Source of the DNA: Massospora cicadina
Lineage: Eukaryota; Entomophthoromycota; Entomophthoromycetes; Entomophthorales; Entomophthoraceae
Direction of reading: 5' to 3'
Assembly (NCBI GenBank): GCA_022478985.1
Contig: JAKSZP010010597.1
Coordinates: forward strand, 62,001-126,000
DNA: 64,000 bases
Shown here in pieces: positions 1 to 11,300 of the stretch. Positions within the stretch are counted from its first letter, which is position 1; each line of letters begins with the position of its first letter. The notes under the pieces were generated by a model that made no database searches, had not been told where the DNA came from, and saw nothing but the letters and a program-made list of their open reading frames with translations. A program made the position numbers and the translations under genes.

Positions 1-445
1 TGTCCATCTGGTGCATTTAGTTTCAATGACTCATTGCCCTTCGGGGAGTCAACCACTATGCGCACTGCTGCAGCCTCATCTGCTGCTATTTTGCTTTCGA
101 AACCTAGGTCCAGCCAACCGCGCAACATGGAGTGAGGTGCAACGTACACCGCGGTCAAGAAAATTTTGTGTACATCTTCACAAAATTTTTCCCATAGGGC
201 CGTTTTTGTATGTCCAGATACACACGGACTCCAAATTCCACCAACAAAAGTGGCTGGGAATGTGGCGTGTTGATGTACTGGTTGCATCGTGCTTGCCACG
301 TGAGTATCTCTGGGGAAATTGTGACTGCCAGTTTTTTTAGATTTTTTTCTATTCCGCTGGATTCTCCAGGGCGTTTTTGAACGTTAGAGGCCGCGGGCCT
401 TCCGCCTGCTCCTCTTGCCTTGCTTGCCCAACTGCTCCCAGACAT
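1..445 (-). pseudogene. LINE-A ORF1, N-terminal part, frameshifted
   Basis: ORF1 encodes the RNA-binding nucleocapsid-like protein of LINE-A. Translation starts at the ATG complementary to 443-445 with MSGSSWASKARGAGGRP, the same start as the intact copy ending at 60538. The frame is open down to about 155, where a frameshift moves homology into another frame that continues to the window edge. Residues match about 1-145 of the 470-residue intact version. The zinc knuckle region is outside the window. This copy could not make full-length protein as read. Confidence 0.8.
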
Positions 446-541
446 GGGCGCAGACTAATCCCCTCTATGAGATTATCAAACTAGATTTAGTCTTGAATTG
501 AATGGGTTGCAAAAGTGTTTGCAACGAGAAAGAAAAGTTTG
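1..541 (-). mobile_element. LINE-A copy 1, 5' part, cut by window start
   Basis: The complement reads as the 5' UTR and the start of ORF1 of the LINE-A family, nearly identical to the 5' ends of the copies ending at 48727 and 60634. The 5' end lies near 541, where the conserved start (TTTTCTTTCTCGTTGCAA on the complement) gives way to unrelated sequence. The 3' part and its target-site duplication lie outside the window. Confidence 0.9.
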
Positions 542-553
542 TTTCTAGGTTAT

Positions 554-1224
554 TGTTGGATATCAGGATTTTTAAGCATGCCGGTACTATTTAGGCCTAA
601 ATTTCAACAAATGGGGGATTGAAACTATTGATGATAATAAAAAATAAATAAAAACTAAAATTAGAAAGTTGTATTTTTTTATAGTTTTATTAGTACCACA
701 GGAGGTAAGAAAAATGAACCCTCTTCATAAGTTGATACTTAGTATTTAAAGTGTAGAGGCTCAAAGTTCAGATTGTTAGTAATTCCCAAGTAGGTAATGA
801 GGGCGATGGACCTATCAGATTGTTCAAAGTTCGCCTTACTTCATGAAATGGCTGATGGAGGGCGATGACAGGCAGTTTAGATCCGTGTAGTAGGGTTTTG
901 ATATATCTACCCAATAATTTGATGGGAAAATATTTGCACTTGTTTGGACCCCTCTTACCCTATAAATGGGACCAGTCTCCACGATGTAGAATGTACAAAA
1001 ATAAAGGAACCTGGAGAGGAGCCTCCAATGAGATCCTTAAATTTAGCTGACAATTCAGTTCAATACAACTGCCTGAACTCATTTTGTTTGCCCAAAAATT
1101 ATTAGAAGTGTTACCCCAATTTGAAGGGTTCCACCAGCAATTGACCAGGATCTTTTGGCCAATTTTTTGAACATTTACCTTAGAGCCACTCTTTTCTATA
1201 CATTAAACTTGTAATTGTCTGACA
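554..1224 (-). repeat. Solo LTR of the Gypsy-1 type, minus orientation
   Basis: The plus strand starts TGTTGGATATCAGG and ends TTGTAATTGTCTGACA, which is the reverse complement of the ends of the Gypsy-1 LTR (TGTCAGACAATTACAAG...CCAACA). It is flanked by a perfect 5-bp duplication, GTTAT at 549-553 and 1225-1229. Neither a polypurine tract nor a primer-binding site adjoins it, so it is best read as a solo LTR left by LTR-LTR recombination. A TATA-like CCCTATAAATGGG near 960 lies antisense to the element. Confidence 0.85.
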
Positions 1225-1229
1225 GTTAT

Positions 1230-1566
1230 AGCTACTAAAATCCAAGACCTTGATGACCCAAAAGAGACCTGTGAAATGTAACTTTGGTTTTCTTGGATTA
1301 AAATTTTTTTTAACAATTTTGGTGTAACAAGTCCGAATCTTCATTTGTGAAGACTAAGAGTTTTAAGGTATTTATCATAGTTATCCATTATTTATTAAGC
1401 ATAAGCCTGAACCAATTTTCTGACAATTAATCTCTATATTTAGTTATTTGGTAAGATTTCTATAGTAAGCTGCTTTTCCAATAGATTAGGTTAAACTTAA
1501 CTCCAAACAGGAGCTCATATGGGGTATATTTAATGATATTATATATCTTGGTGCATTAGCCTACAG
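1230..1566 (-). pseudogene. Possible Gypsy integrase C-terminal remnant
   Basis: The complement near 1490-1540 reads YTPYELLFGVKFNL, which resembles the conserved segment after the integrase core of LTR retrotransposons (x-PYELLFGxKPNL). The rest is interrupted by stops and not confidently aligned. It forms the sequence into which Gypsy-1 was inserted, but it does not continue at 49029, where a gag-protease fragment is found instead. This is a weak call. Confidence 0.35.
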
Positions 1567-1592
1567 TGTCAGACAATTACAAGTCTGATATT

Positions 1593-3510
1593 TATTTCAC
1601 TGAGGTAAGCCGACCAGGGGATGGACATAATCAAACTAAAAACTTAAACTAAAAATAACGTACCAAATTATTTAAACAAAAAGCAAAAAAGAGCGATTGA
1701 ATGAATAACAACAAACAAAAACAACCAACCAGGTGGGCAGCGGAGATCGCTATAGCTTCCATAGCAGAAGGAGAGGGGGAGATTGTGGGCTCATCTTTAG
1801 CAGCAGCTATCTCTTCCCAGAGTAGGATGCGTGTCAAGACAGATAGTAAGGACGTTGGACCATCAGCAGTATGTGGCTTTAAATCAATGATGATTGGTAC
1901 TTCCAAGTATATGCCAACCATAAAAATAGCTTTAATATATTTGGCTAACGCTTTTTTGGCTTTAACGTGGGCGCCTGTTAGTTTAACAAATGTTGCAATG
2001 TTGGTTCAGGTAATCTTAGCTTTCAGATTCTGTGCTACAATTACCAAGTTCTGGATAATGTCAGTGACATTTTTGTGTAGTTGTTTCACATTAATCTTAC
2101 TATCTGGAGTAAGATTTTTGGGGATAACAGGAGGTGGAATTCTTCCTGCGAGTGCTGCCACTGATTTGGCAGAAGCTTTGCGGAGGGGATGGCAATCTGG
2201 TGTGGCAACTGCTTCTACTGAAAGCTGGTGGTCACTATGGAATGGTTTGGCATTTGGCTTTGAGCATATAAATGGGGGGAATTCTGCATCCCATTTTGCA
2301 TTACATAACCGGTTGACTTGTAATGATGGTTCTTCAATGATATTACCTGATTCGTCAATTTCATCCAAAAACTCCCATGTGTTCTGGAAAAATTGAATTG
2401 GGGAATTGGTGTATGGTTGAAGATTGGTTGATTTGTTGGGTGTTGCATGGGCTAGAACTGGGGTCCAATCCTGCACTTGATTTGAAAAATCATGTGTGGC
2501 ACTGGGGCAAGGTGGGGTCTGATTGGTGGCTGCAGGTGCAGTGCAGCAACAGGCTTTGGGGGAGGGGAGGTAGGATCATACCCCATGCCAGTATTGGCGC
2601 AGGGTGGGTGGTAGATTGGTGGCCATCAGATGAACTATCAGCGCTGTCTGAAGCTGCCAGATATGGGTATTTGCATTTTGGTGGTCTAACTCAAAACAGG
2701 ATGGACAAATCGTCCATCTACCCTTAATGCAGGCCCAGAATGGATGATTGGGGGCAGAGGGGATAGCGGCATGAGGAGGAATTGATGAGGCAATTTTGTT
2801 CATTTCAGGGCTGATCATGGCTTATGCCTGAGGCCTAGTGAGGCATGTGGCCCATTTGGGACCACAAATTGCAAGGTGGGGATGGAGCTATAGGCTGCCA
2901 AACCTTCCATCTGCTCCTGGTGGAGCACCTCAGGAAGAAGGTGGGTGGGAAAAAGAGTGAACTTAACCACTAAAGTGGTGTTCTCTGGGAGCTGGGTACA
3001 TGTTGTTGGGAGAGGTATATCCTAGAAGACCAGGGGCACTGTTGCCACAGTGGTGGCATTGGCTTCATAAGTGAAGCCAAGATCAAAATACCCCTTATAG
3101 GGGTGGAAGTCAATAAAGCAGGCGGGTTTCATCACCGCCTGAGACATTTCAATAATGGCTTAGTCATTGTATGGGAAAAGTTTCCCATATTTGACCTTAA
3201 GGCTGAAACGCATGTTTCTCAGAGGGAGCGCCAGGGGCTTGGGGCACAGCTTAGGTTTGAGCAAGGTGGTCTTGATCCTTAGGAGGAATGAATCATCCCA
3301 GGGGTTTGGTGCGACTGGGCGAGCCAGTCCAAGCGCATTTTCCTGTCAGATGGAATACAGTGGGGGAGTTTTGCCGCTGCCCCACACTGAGGCAGCTGAC
3401 GGGGAATTTAATTACATTGGAGCAAAACTATGGTGGGTGATTAAGTTTTCACTTTTCACTTTTCATAACCATATAAATTGCTTGGAAAGTTACACCAAGC
3501 GGAAAGAGAG
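1593..3510 (-). mobile_element. NA1, ORF1-only non-autonomous LINE
   Basis: This 1.92 kb minus-strand element sits in the Gypsy-1 LTR and is flanked by a 16-bp duplication with one mismatch (TTACAAGTCTGATATT 1577-1592; TTACAATTCTGATATT 3511-3526). Its 3' tail (complement of 1603-1622, ATCCCCTGGTCGGCTTACCT) is almost that of LINE-A2. It carries one ORF1-like gene and no endonuclease or reverse transcriptase. A second copy of nearly the same length (53479-60694, minus its own insertion) shows that this is a replicating family and not a single deletion. Confidence 0.85.
1640..3430 (-). pseudogene. NA1 ORF1-like protein gene, degraded
   Basis: Homology runs over several frames. The N-terminal part (3430-2820) includes the stretch FIDFHPYKGYFDLGF and LVVKF, matching the block order of LINE-A ORF1 (WLDLGF, then IFLTFDFLP). 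A decayed zinc knuckle lies near 2700-2730; in NA2 the same place reads CPSCFKLDHSKCKC, a C-X2-C-X4-H-X4-C knuckle. A proline-rich linker follows, then a C-terminal region of about 230 residues that LINE-A ORF1 lacks, best preserved at 2006-2476 and 1649-1921. By analogy with LINE ORF1 the product would bind element RNA. Stops and frameshifts make this copy inactive. Confidence 0.65.
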
Positions 3511-4248
3511 TTACAATTCTGATATTGTGAGAAGAGTATTTTGGATGTAAATAGCAATAATATCGGCTAAAAGTCCCTGGCCAATTCTTGATGGAACCCC
3601 TCAAATTGAGGTAATACTTTTATAAATACATCTCAGTCAAAAGCACGAGTTTGGGTAGTCATATTGCACCAACCATGCTGCAGTATCAGACAAGTCCATC
3701 AAAGGTTCTTTCCAGACCACTTGCAGTTTACTCCACACACATAGGCGGAGACTACCCCCTTCTAAAATGTAGGAGGGGGTCCCACTAGGTGCAAATATTT
3801 TCCTGCCCAATGATTGGGTAAACTATATTTAATCCTTACCTCACAGATTTTTCCTACCTGCCATCAGCCCTCCATGGGCATTTCATCAAAGCAAAATGAG
3901 CCTTGAGAGCTCTGATAGACTGAAACCTAATATTCCCTAATACAGCTATTCCTAGCATAATCCAAAAATTGCGCCTCACTCACTTTGAGCCTCGATACAA
4001 TTTAAATACTAAGCATTGAGATATCAAGGAGTTTTGCTTTTTCACCCCTCCCATTGAATATAATAAAAACTTAAAAAATCAGTATTTTATTATTATTGGA
4101 GTTAAATTATTTTAATATAAAGTATTTTAAAAAATCCTCTAAAAATATTTATTCTAGCAGTAGAGAGTGTTAATTCTCCTGCCATAAAATTGATAAATTT
4201 CAGGTTTCAAAAGCACCCCTGAGCATCTAACCCCTGAATTCCAACATT

Positions 4249-4257
4249 TGGTGCTCA
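4249..4257 (+). promoter_or_regulatory. Gypsy-1 primer-binding site
   Basis: TGGTGCTCA begins three bases after the LTR end and is complementary to a tRNA 3' end of TGAGCACCA. The same nine bases follow the 5' LTRs of element X (22086-22094) and Gypsy-3 (complement of 34495-34503). The following bases GTACAGG match between Gypsy-1 and Gypsy-3 apart from the first. Confidence 0.7.
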
Positions 4258-5265
4258 GTACAGGTGCCCTGTAACCACAAATATCCTGTTCAAACATGAT
4301 AACTCCATCTGAATCTAAGTTAGTTGCTTTAGAACAACAGCTAGCTATTACTTTGTTTCACTTTAAAAGGCTTTAACAGCACTCTTCCAAAATCTCTTAT
4401 GGGGCCTCCCCTATCATCCATAAACCATCTCTACAAGATAAATTTACACCTGGTAAGGGCATTTGTTGCCTCTTCCCTGTATTTTTTATGAATCAGTGAT
4501 GGAAGGAGCGACTGACCAACAAAAACTCAGGTACATCCTCCCCTGCTTGAGTTATATGGCTCAAGAGATAATGGCTCCCAACATGGTCAGCCTCAGCACC
4601 TAGGCGGAGGTTAAGCAAGCGTTTAATGAGGAATTTGGCTCCACACAGAGCTTACAAAGACAAAAACAGGCCTTTATGTGCCTTATTATGCAAGAGGGAG
4701 AATCAATCCCCTCTTTTCGAGAAATTTTTTAGGGAAGCTCAACCTCTCTTGCTGGCAAAAATGGTACCTTTAAGTGACGCCATGGCTACTCTTTCAACTG
4801 TTTAACGCCTCATCCCTCTTTGGCGCTGCATATCTCTTCAGTCAAGTGCACCTTCAAAAATGTATAAGATATTAATGGTCCATGTTAGTGGTGGCTAAAT
4901 ACTATTAATGTGATACTAATCAAGGAGCTCTGAGACCAGAACCTATTCCAACCCCTAGAGCCTCTTCTATAGCTGTTTCTCTTGGGAACTCTGCTCCTGC
5001 AGAGCTTCCACACCGAGTTTCTCCTCCATCATGTGAGGATATCCAGAGGAACTAGCAGTGGTGGGACAGTGCTATCCTCCCGCATCAATTATAAAAGCTC
5101 CACCGTTGAGAGCAGCTATCACTTGGCCTTGCTCTCCTCCTCTTCAAGAGCAATCTTCCAAGGTGGATCAAATGTCTTGTAACTCCAAGCTGCTGTCACT
5201 ATCTCTCTCAATATCATCTATGGCCATTTCTAGTTCAAAACATGTAGCCGTGGGGCAGCCCAAAC
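4258..5265 (+). pseudogene. Gypsy-1 gag, interrupted by Gypsy-2
   Basis: Around 4500-4800 the plus strand encodes a retrotransposon gag core (YILPCLSYMAQEIMAPNM, then AEVKQAFNEEFGS) that aligns with the Gypsy-3 gag on the minus strand near 34250-34150 (YILPCLSRLVQEM, AEVKEALLAEF). In-frame stops and frameshifts are present. The sequence is cut at 5265 by the Gypsy-2 LTR and resumes at 17382. The stretch 4258-4480 is leader with no recognisable product. Confidence 0.65.
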
Positions 5266-6434
5266 TGTCATAATGGTGGCAGATAAAGTTTAGACAATTC
5301 TTCCAGACTGGATGCCTGAACCCCCAAAAGGCAAGCCCAAATGCCAAAGGTGCTGCTACTTGAGCGATGTTAAATTGTGTAGTGAGGAAGTTCACCAGAA
5401 AACTCCAATAGGTCGTAATTATAAAAAGCCTGACAACAAACCAGGCTGACATGGCTTCAGGGCCCGTAGGTTTAGATGCTTGTAAAAGTGAGGTTGGAAT
5501 GGGGGTTAAATTTTGTCATAAAGGAAAAAAAGAGACTTTGGGTACAGAATTCTTGTTGACTTTAAAATCGAAAAGTTAACCATCAATTTTCTCAGTGTAT
5601 ATGACTGCTTAATAGACAATTGATTTGAGGAATAGCTTAGAAAAGATTGGGATTGTCCCTCAAGATTTGGCTAACTTGATAAACTATGAGCGAGGGAAAA
5701 ACGAATTTATTTAGAGCTGACTTTAAAAATTTTTAGTGGTGGGCCAAGTTGCTGTCAGTTCATCCATGGATGCCCAAATTACTGACTTTCTTCAGTTACA
5801 ATGACTATAGTGATGGTATCTCACCCAATGGCAGTGGGAACCTCTTAAGGCCACCCCACATAGGGACGGTCCCATGAGGTGAGAAACAGGTTCAGGATGC
5901 CCAACCTGCCTGCACCTAGTGACTCTGGGGTCCGTTGGTCTAAATTAGATCTATTGGGAGGGGGTTGTAAAACTGCCAGGGAAGGTTATAAAATTGTTTC
6001 AGCATTTCTCAATGGCCCAATGACATTGGAGAGTTTTGCTGATGATCCAAAATTGCTTTATTGATCAGAGGTATACACCAATTGTCCTTGTTTCCAATGA
6101 TTTGGGGCTCTTAGATATTGATGACTAAGGCTCATTGCCTCAACTTTATTCGGAACTTTCATCCCAAGAGAATACCAACTCCACAAAAACTCGCGCAAAT
6201 CCCCTTAATTTGTAGTATTAATTTGTCTGAAGTTACACAGTGCATTCAAAAAGTTCTGGGACTAACGTTTTAAAGACATATTTTACAAATAAATAAACTT
6301 TCTTTTATCAAAATTTAACATACAACCTTTCCCTCTCTATGCATATTTATATTGCTAAAACAATTGTTAAAAGGTATGCACATAGTTCCTATTTTGTTTA
6401 ACCATGTCTAAACAAGCTATCACATTCTTCTGAA

Positions 6435-6656
6435 TTGTCTCTACCTTATCAAAAGGATGAACCTTCAGTGCCATCTTCAGATTATAATTATCCACCCTAT
6501 TCACCAGATTTGGCTCTGTCTGACTTCTTTCTGTTCTCTAATCTGAAGGTGGCACTGAAGGTTCATCCTTTTGATAAAGTAGAGACAATTCAGAAGAATG
6601 TGACAGCTTGTTTAGACATGGTTATACAAAATAGGAACTATGTGCATACCTTTTAA
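6435..6656 (+). pseudogene. Mariner transposase C-terminal fragment
   Basis: An open frame of 73 codons contains YPPYSPDLALSDFFLFSNLK, the segment around the last catalytic aspartate of the mariner D,D34D transposase, followed by the usual C-terminal helix region. The first part of the frame lies in the left arm and reads the reverse complement of the coding arm, so only about the last 55 codons are transposase-derived. The catalytic core before this point is missing, so the element depended on transposase supplied elsewhere. Confidence 0.8.
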
Positions 6657-6767
6657 CAATTGTTTTAGCAATATAAATATGCATAGAGAGGGAAAGGTTG
6701 TATGTTAAATTTTGATAAAAGAAAGTTTATTTATTTGTAAAATATGTCTTTAAAACGTTAGTCCCAG

Positions 6768-6800
6768 CCCCTTGGGTTGGGACCATCTAGTACTAAAAAA
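6768..6800 (+). mobile_element. 33-bp LINE-B 3' tail insertion
   Basis: The sequence CCCC, then CTTGGGTTGGGACCATCTAG and TACTAAAAAA, matches the last bases of LINE-B (29658-29691). It is bounded by a perfect 16-bp duplication, AAAACGTTAGTCCCAG at 6752-6767 and 6801-6816. It is an extreme 5'-truncated retrotransposition product sitting in the right arm of the foldback element. Confidence 0.85.
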
Positions 6801-6910
6801 AAAACGTTAGTCCCAGAACTTTTCTTTCTCGTTGCAATCACTTTTGCAACCTATTCAATTCAAGACTGAATCTAGTTTGATAATCTCACAGAGGAAATTA
6901 GTCTGTGCCC

Positions 6911-8321
6911 ATGTCAGGGAGCAGTTGGGCAAGTAAGGTAAGAGGAGAAGGTGGAAGGCCCGCAGCCTCCAACGTTCAAAAACGCCCCAGAGAAACCAGC
7001 GGAATAGACAAAAAATTTTAAAAAACTGGCAGTCACTATTTCCTCGGAGATACTCACATGGCAAGCACGATGCAACCAGTACATCAACACGCCACATTCC
7101 CAGCCACTTTTGTTGGTGGAATTTGGAGTCCGTGTGTATCTGGACATACAAAAACGGCCCTATGGGAAAAATTTTGTGAAGATATGCACACAATTTTCCT
7201 GACCGCGGTGTACGTTGCACCTCATTCCATGTCACATGGTTGGATGGACCTAGGTTTCAAAAGCAAAGAGGCAGCAGACAAGGCTGCGGCAGTGCGCGTA
7301 GTGGTCAACCTCCTGAAGGGCAATGGGTCTTCGAAACCAAATGCACCAGATGGACAAAATCAAACCAAATTTTCCTCACATTTGACTCTTTGCTCACTAC
7401 AGTAAAACTTGACATTTTGGAACAACACCTGAAAGATGGTCTCGCCATATACGGCGAAATTCAATCTTTCAAAATGCAACGCTTCACCCTGATGCCACAC
7501 ATGTGCACCAGCAAAGCCATTGCAGTCCTGACCCCAACCTAGGAGATTGTGAAGGACCTAACCCAGATCCCGCACTTCAATTTTATTGATATTGCAGGGC
7601 ATACCACCCACCCATTCTGGGTGACCGTGGACAGCGCACCCCCCATTTGCGCCCACTGTGATGCATTTGGCCATAAGGCGCATGCATGCCCCATCAAGGA
7701 GGGCGTCACATTCCAAGAGCACCCCTCAGTGGCCATGGTCAGTGGAGAGGCGCACTACGAACCAACTGCAAGTACCAAAGAGGCTTTCCCGTGGGGAGCA
7801 CAAGGCTGCTACCTACTGGTAAAGCCTATCTTCCTGCAAGAGTGGAAGAAGGCCAAGCAGGCCCGCAGGGCCACAGCCAAGGAAGTGGCCAAAGCCATCA
7901 CCGCTATTCCACACTCACAACACCAGGAGGACATGGAAACCTTCGCGGTGGAAGCAACTCAGGAATCCATCAACCAATCAGATTGGGAAGCCCATGCTGA
8001 GCAGACCACTCAATCCGAGGATCTGATGGGGTATTCAATCTCACCCAATCATAGCATTCAAGCTCCAGTCAAAACCAACTTGGGACCCATCCCAACTGAA
8101 AATTTTTTTGACCCACTCAACGGTGCACCAAACTCATCTGCGCTGCAAAAAATTTGTCCGACGTCAGGAAAACAAAATCAAAGGCTAAAGCCAACGCAAC
8201 TCTTTCCACCAAAATTAACAAAAACCCCAATAGCATTGCTGCTAACACCTGTGCTGCTGTGAAGGCCCATGGGGATCTAGAGGAGGCTGGTTGGCCTGGG
8301 TGCCCATCCCCTCGCACCTAA
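6911..8321 (+). pseudogene. LINE-A ORF1 (copy 2), CCHC RNA-binding protein, broken
   Basis: Begins at ATG 6911 (MSGSSWASKVRGEGG) and ends at TAA 8319-8321. The mid region includes WMDLGFKSKEAAD (about 7235) and a zinc knuckle CAHCDAFGHKAHAC (7650-7691). The reading frame changes near 7015 and 7400 and a stop lies at 7540. The C-terminal half (7549-8262) is open until a frameshift near the end. By family knowledge this is the nucleic-acid-binding chaperone of the LINE ribonucleoprotein. The stop is followed, in the same frame, by two codons and the ORF2 ATG. Confidence 0.8.
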
Positions 8322-8327
8322 GGTGCA

Positions 8328-11300
8328 ATGGGGGAAACCTTCACTTTAGGGATGCTGAATATTGCCGGACTCAAGGCCTCCCCATCCTGGGCTAGGAAAC
8401 TGAGTTTTTTACAACACAATTTACCCGTGGAAAGCCTGGCCATCCAGGAGTCCCACTGTCCACAAGGTTCTGAGGAAGCTTGGAAAACAATGCTCCTCCC
8501 ATCCCTATCCTTTTGGTCAAAGCACTATGGGGTGCTAATTTGGAAAAATAAATTTTTCAAATTTTTATCTTCAGAAACATTTTTAAATGGCCAAGTTCTC
8601 ATTGTCACTTTCTCATGGGCTGACGTAGCACACACAATCGTCAACATCTATGCCCCAAATGGTGCACGCGAGCGTCAGGAATTTTTCTCATCAGTTAAAT
8701 CCCTCCCGCTACCCCCAGACTCTTTCCTAGTTGGCGACATGAACTGTTGGCTAAACACACCAATGGACCAGTGGCCTTCCTCACCCCACGCCCCCCAGGG
8801 TCACGTAGAACTGCGCATTCTAAAGGCCACCCTTGGGTTAATGGGTGCGCTGCCATGACATTCCCCGCTGCTCAAAAACATGATGCATCCCCACGTCCAC
8901 AATGGCCAACTAAGGTCCATGACTCGCATCGACCTTATCCTAACGCCAGCGAAATTCCAACCCCACATCTCCCACTTCAAAACAACAAAAATGGAATTCT
9001 CCGACCATTGACTGGTCTTGTTAACCTACCACCTACCTGTCACAGCTGCTAAGGCCCCACATTGGTGAAAAATCCGCCCTCCGAGCTCGCGCTCGCCAGG
9101 ATTTTCCACGTGGGTGGAAGCAGCAACTTTGCAAAAAAAGTTTGTTGCACCATTTTGCGCGGACCCCATTTCCACATGGGCAACTTTCAAAGATGACACC
9201 ATCCGCCACTCTCACCATCTCTCCTCCAGACACTCACGAGCCACATCAGCCATCATTTCGCGCGCTCAGGCAGAGTTAGCACACCTGGAGTCCAACATCC
9301 CAGCTACAGGATACAGCTCTGCATGGGGCTAGAAGTGGGCGGAGGCAGCCGCCCACCTCAACGCACTCGAAAGGCAACACAAACATTGGGTTTGTGTTCA
9401 GTACAGGGCCACACGCATCACAAAAGGTGACAAGTGCACTGCATATTTCTTTGAAAAATTTTTTGCACCACGCCAGAGCGTGGCCTGCACACAGGTGCAA
9501 ATATTGGGATGATTCCATTGTGGATACACCAGCCGAAGTGGCAAATGAAACTCAAAAGTACTACTCTGAGTTGTACCGATCCAATCCAATTCAGCCAGCC
9601 AAAGTGGCAGAATTTCTTGACCGAGCCCACATCCACACTGTTTCTGATACCCAGAAATAATGAATTTGATTATTATGACCGAATTATGGACAGCCATTCG
9701 CGGTGCGCCAAACTGAAAATGCTAGGCCCAGATGGCATTCCATATGAGTTTTACAAAAAGTATTACAAATATATATCCCCATTGCTGCTCGCCTACTTAA
9801 CCAAAGCCTGATGGAAATGCGCCTCCTACCAGGAGGACATGAGGCCTTTACCGTCACACTCTTCAATAAAGGGGATAGGCTAGACTTAGCCAACTGGCGC
9901 CCCATTTCTCTAACAAACACAGACACTAAAATTTTAACAAAAGTTTCTGGCTAACCGATTAGGGATTGTATCATCTGCCATCAACTCCCCAGAACAATTC
10001 GGTTTCATACCCAAAAGGTCGATTTGGGATAACGTGCACTCTGTTGCTAATGTATGTCAATCCACAGCCTCTGGGGCACTTGTATTCTTGGACCAACAAA
10101 AGGCCTATGATAGAGTAAACTGGGAATACCTCAGGGCCTGCCTCCATCAATTCTGCCTACCCCCTCGCTTCATCAACTGGGTGATGCTGCTCACGGAATC
10201 TGCAACAATGGCAGTACATGGCCCTGGCTTCCTAATGGAAGTAGTCCGCCCTCAAAGGGGCTTGCGACAAGGGGACCCCCTCAGCCCACTCTTATACAAC
10301 TTCAGCCTTGACCCACTACTGCAAAATGTGAATGCCCAACTCACTGGGGTCCATGTGCCAGGCCAAGCCCCAGTCAAGATATTGGCGTTTGCAGATGATT
10401 GTGTGGTTGGGGTGTCTAATAATCAAGAAACAAGCGCTTGAAGCTCTCATCCAGGAGTATTCCCAGGTAAGCAACGTGGCACTGAACGCTTCTAAAACTG
10501 AAATCATCCTCCTTGGTCAGTTTCAGAACTGCCGGACCCCAGCAATTAGTTCACAACCTGGCCCATCTGCTCGCCCACATCCTCGCCCTACTAACTCAAC
10601 ACACACCGCCCCAATGGTGCTCCCCTTTGCGCCACGTCCTACCATAGGACCGGTACGCCTTCTAGGCATGTGGATGAAGGCAGGCGGATACACGTCAGCA
10701 GTAATGGAGTGCCATATTCTGGACAACGTGATGAAGCGAATTGCCTCTCTCAGAGCCCACCCTACTTCCCTTACTGGCAGGGTTGTTTTAGCCAACTCTA
10801 TGCTCCTCTCCAAATTCTGGTTTGGAGCCCACGCCATCCTCTTCTCCCAAAGCTTCATCAAATCCTTGTATGCCTTGCTGCAAGGATGGCTTTGGTCAGG
10901 CCGCCCTCCACCAGTATGGCTAGAGGTCATGTTTGGCCCGCATCAACATGGTGGCATGGGCCTGCTTGACTTCAAAGCCCATGCTGCCAAGATCCTGGGC
11001 ACCTGGATTGCGGCTGTCACTGCCCCTACACTCCCCTCCCAACACTGGTCCCGCGCAGCCCACTCCAACTTCTCCCGCGCCTTGGGCCTTAACAATCCAT
11101 CGAACCCTCACTCCTTGATGAAATACCTGGCTTCACACTCATCGGCCACAGGTCCTCACGGGACTAAAACCCACTACAAAAGAATCTTCCTCTCCATGAG
11201 GAGCGCTGAGTGGAGAATTCATATTAGTGGACACACAGCCCAGAGAGGCCACCCCTCTCCTCAGTTCACACAAGAGGTACAGGGGCTACCCATCCAAGAT

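Larger units (their letters stand above)
1567..4246 (+). repeat. Gypsy-1 5' LTR with ORF1-only element inside
   Basis: Begins TGTCAGACAATTACAAG and ends GAATTCCAACA. It aligns with the 3' LTR at 42949-49028 on both sides of NA1, giving about 745 bp of LTR. The two LTRs are clearly diverged, which implies an old insertion. Confidence 0.8.

Noticed and set aside
5290..5452. Short plus-strand reading with KCQRCC and, on the other strand, a hydrophobic 94-codon frame
   Set aside because: First read as a gag zinc knuckle. The segment is part of the Gypsy-2 LTR, and its partner (16205-17376) does not conserve either reading.
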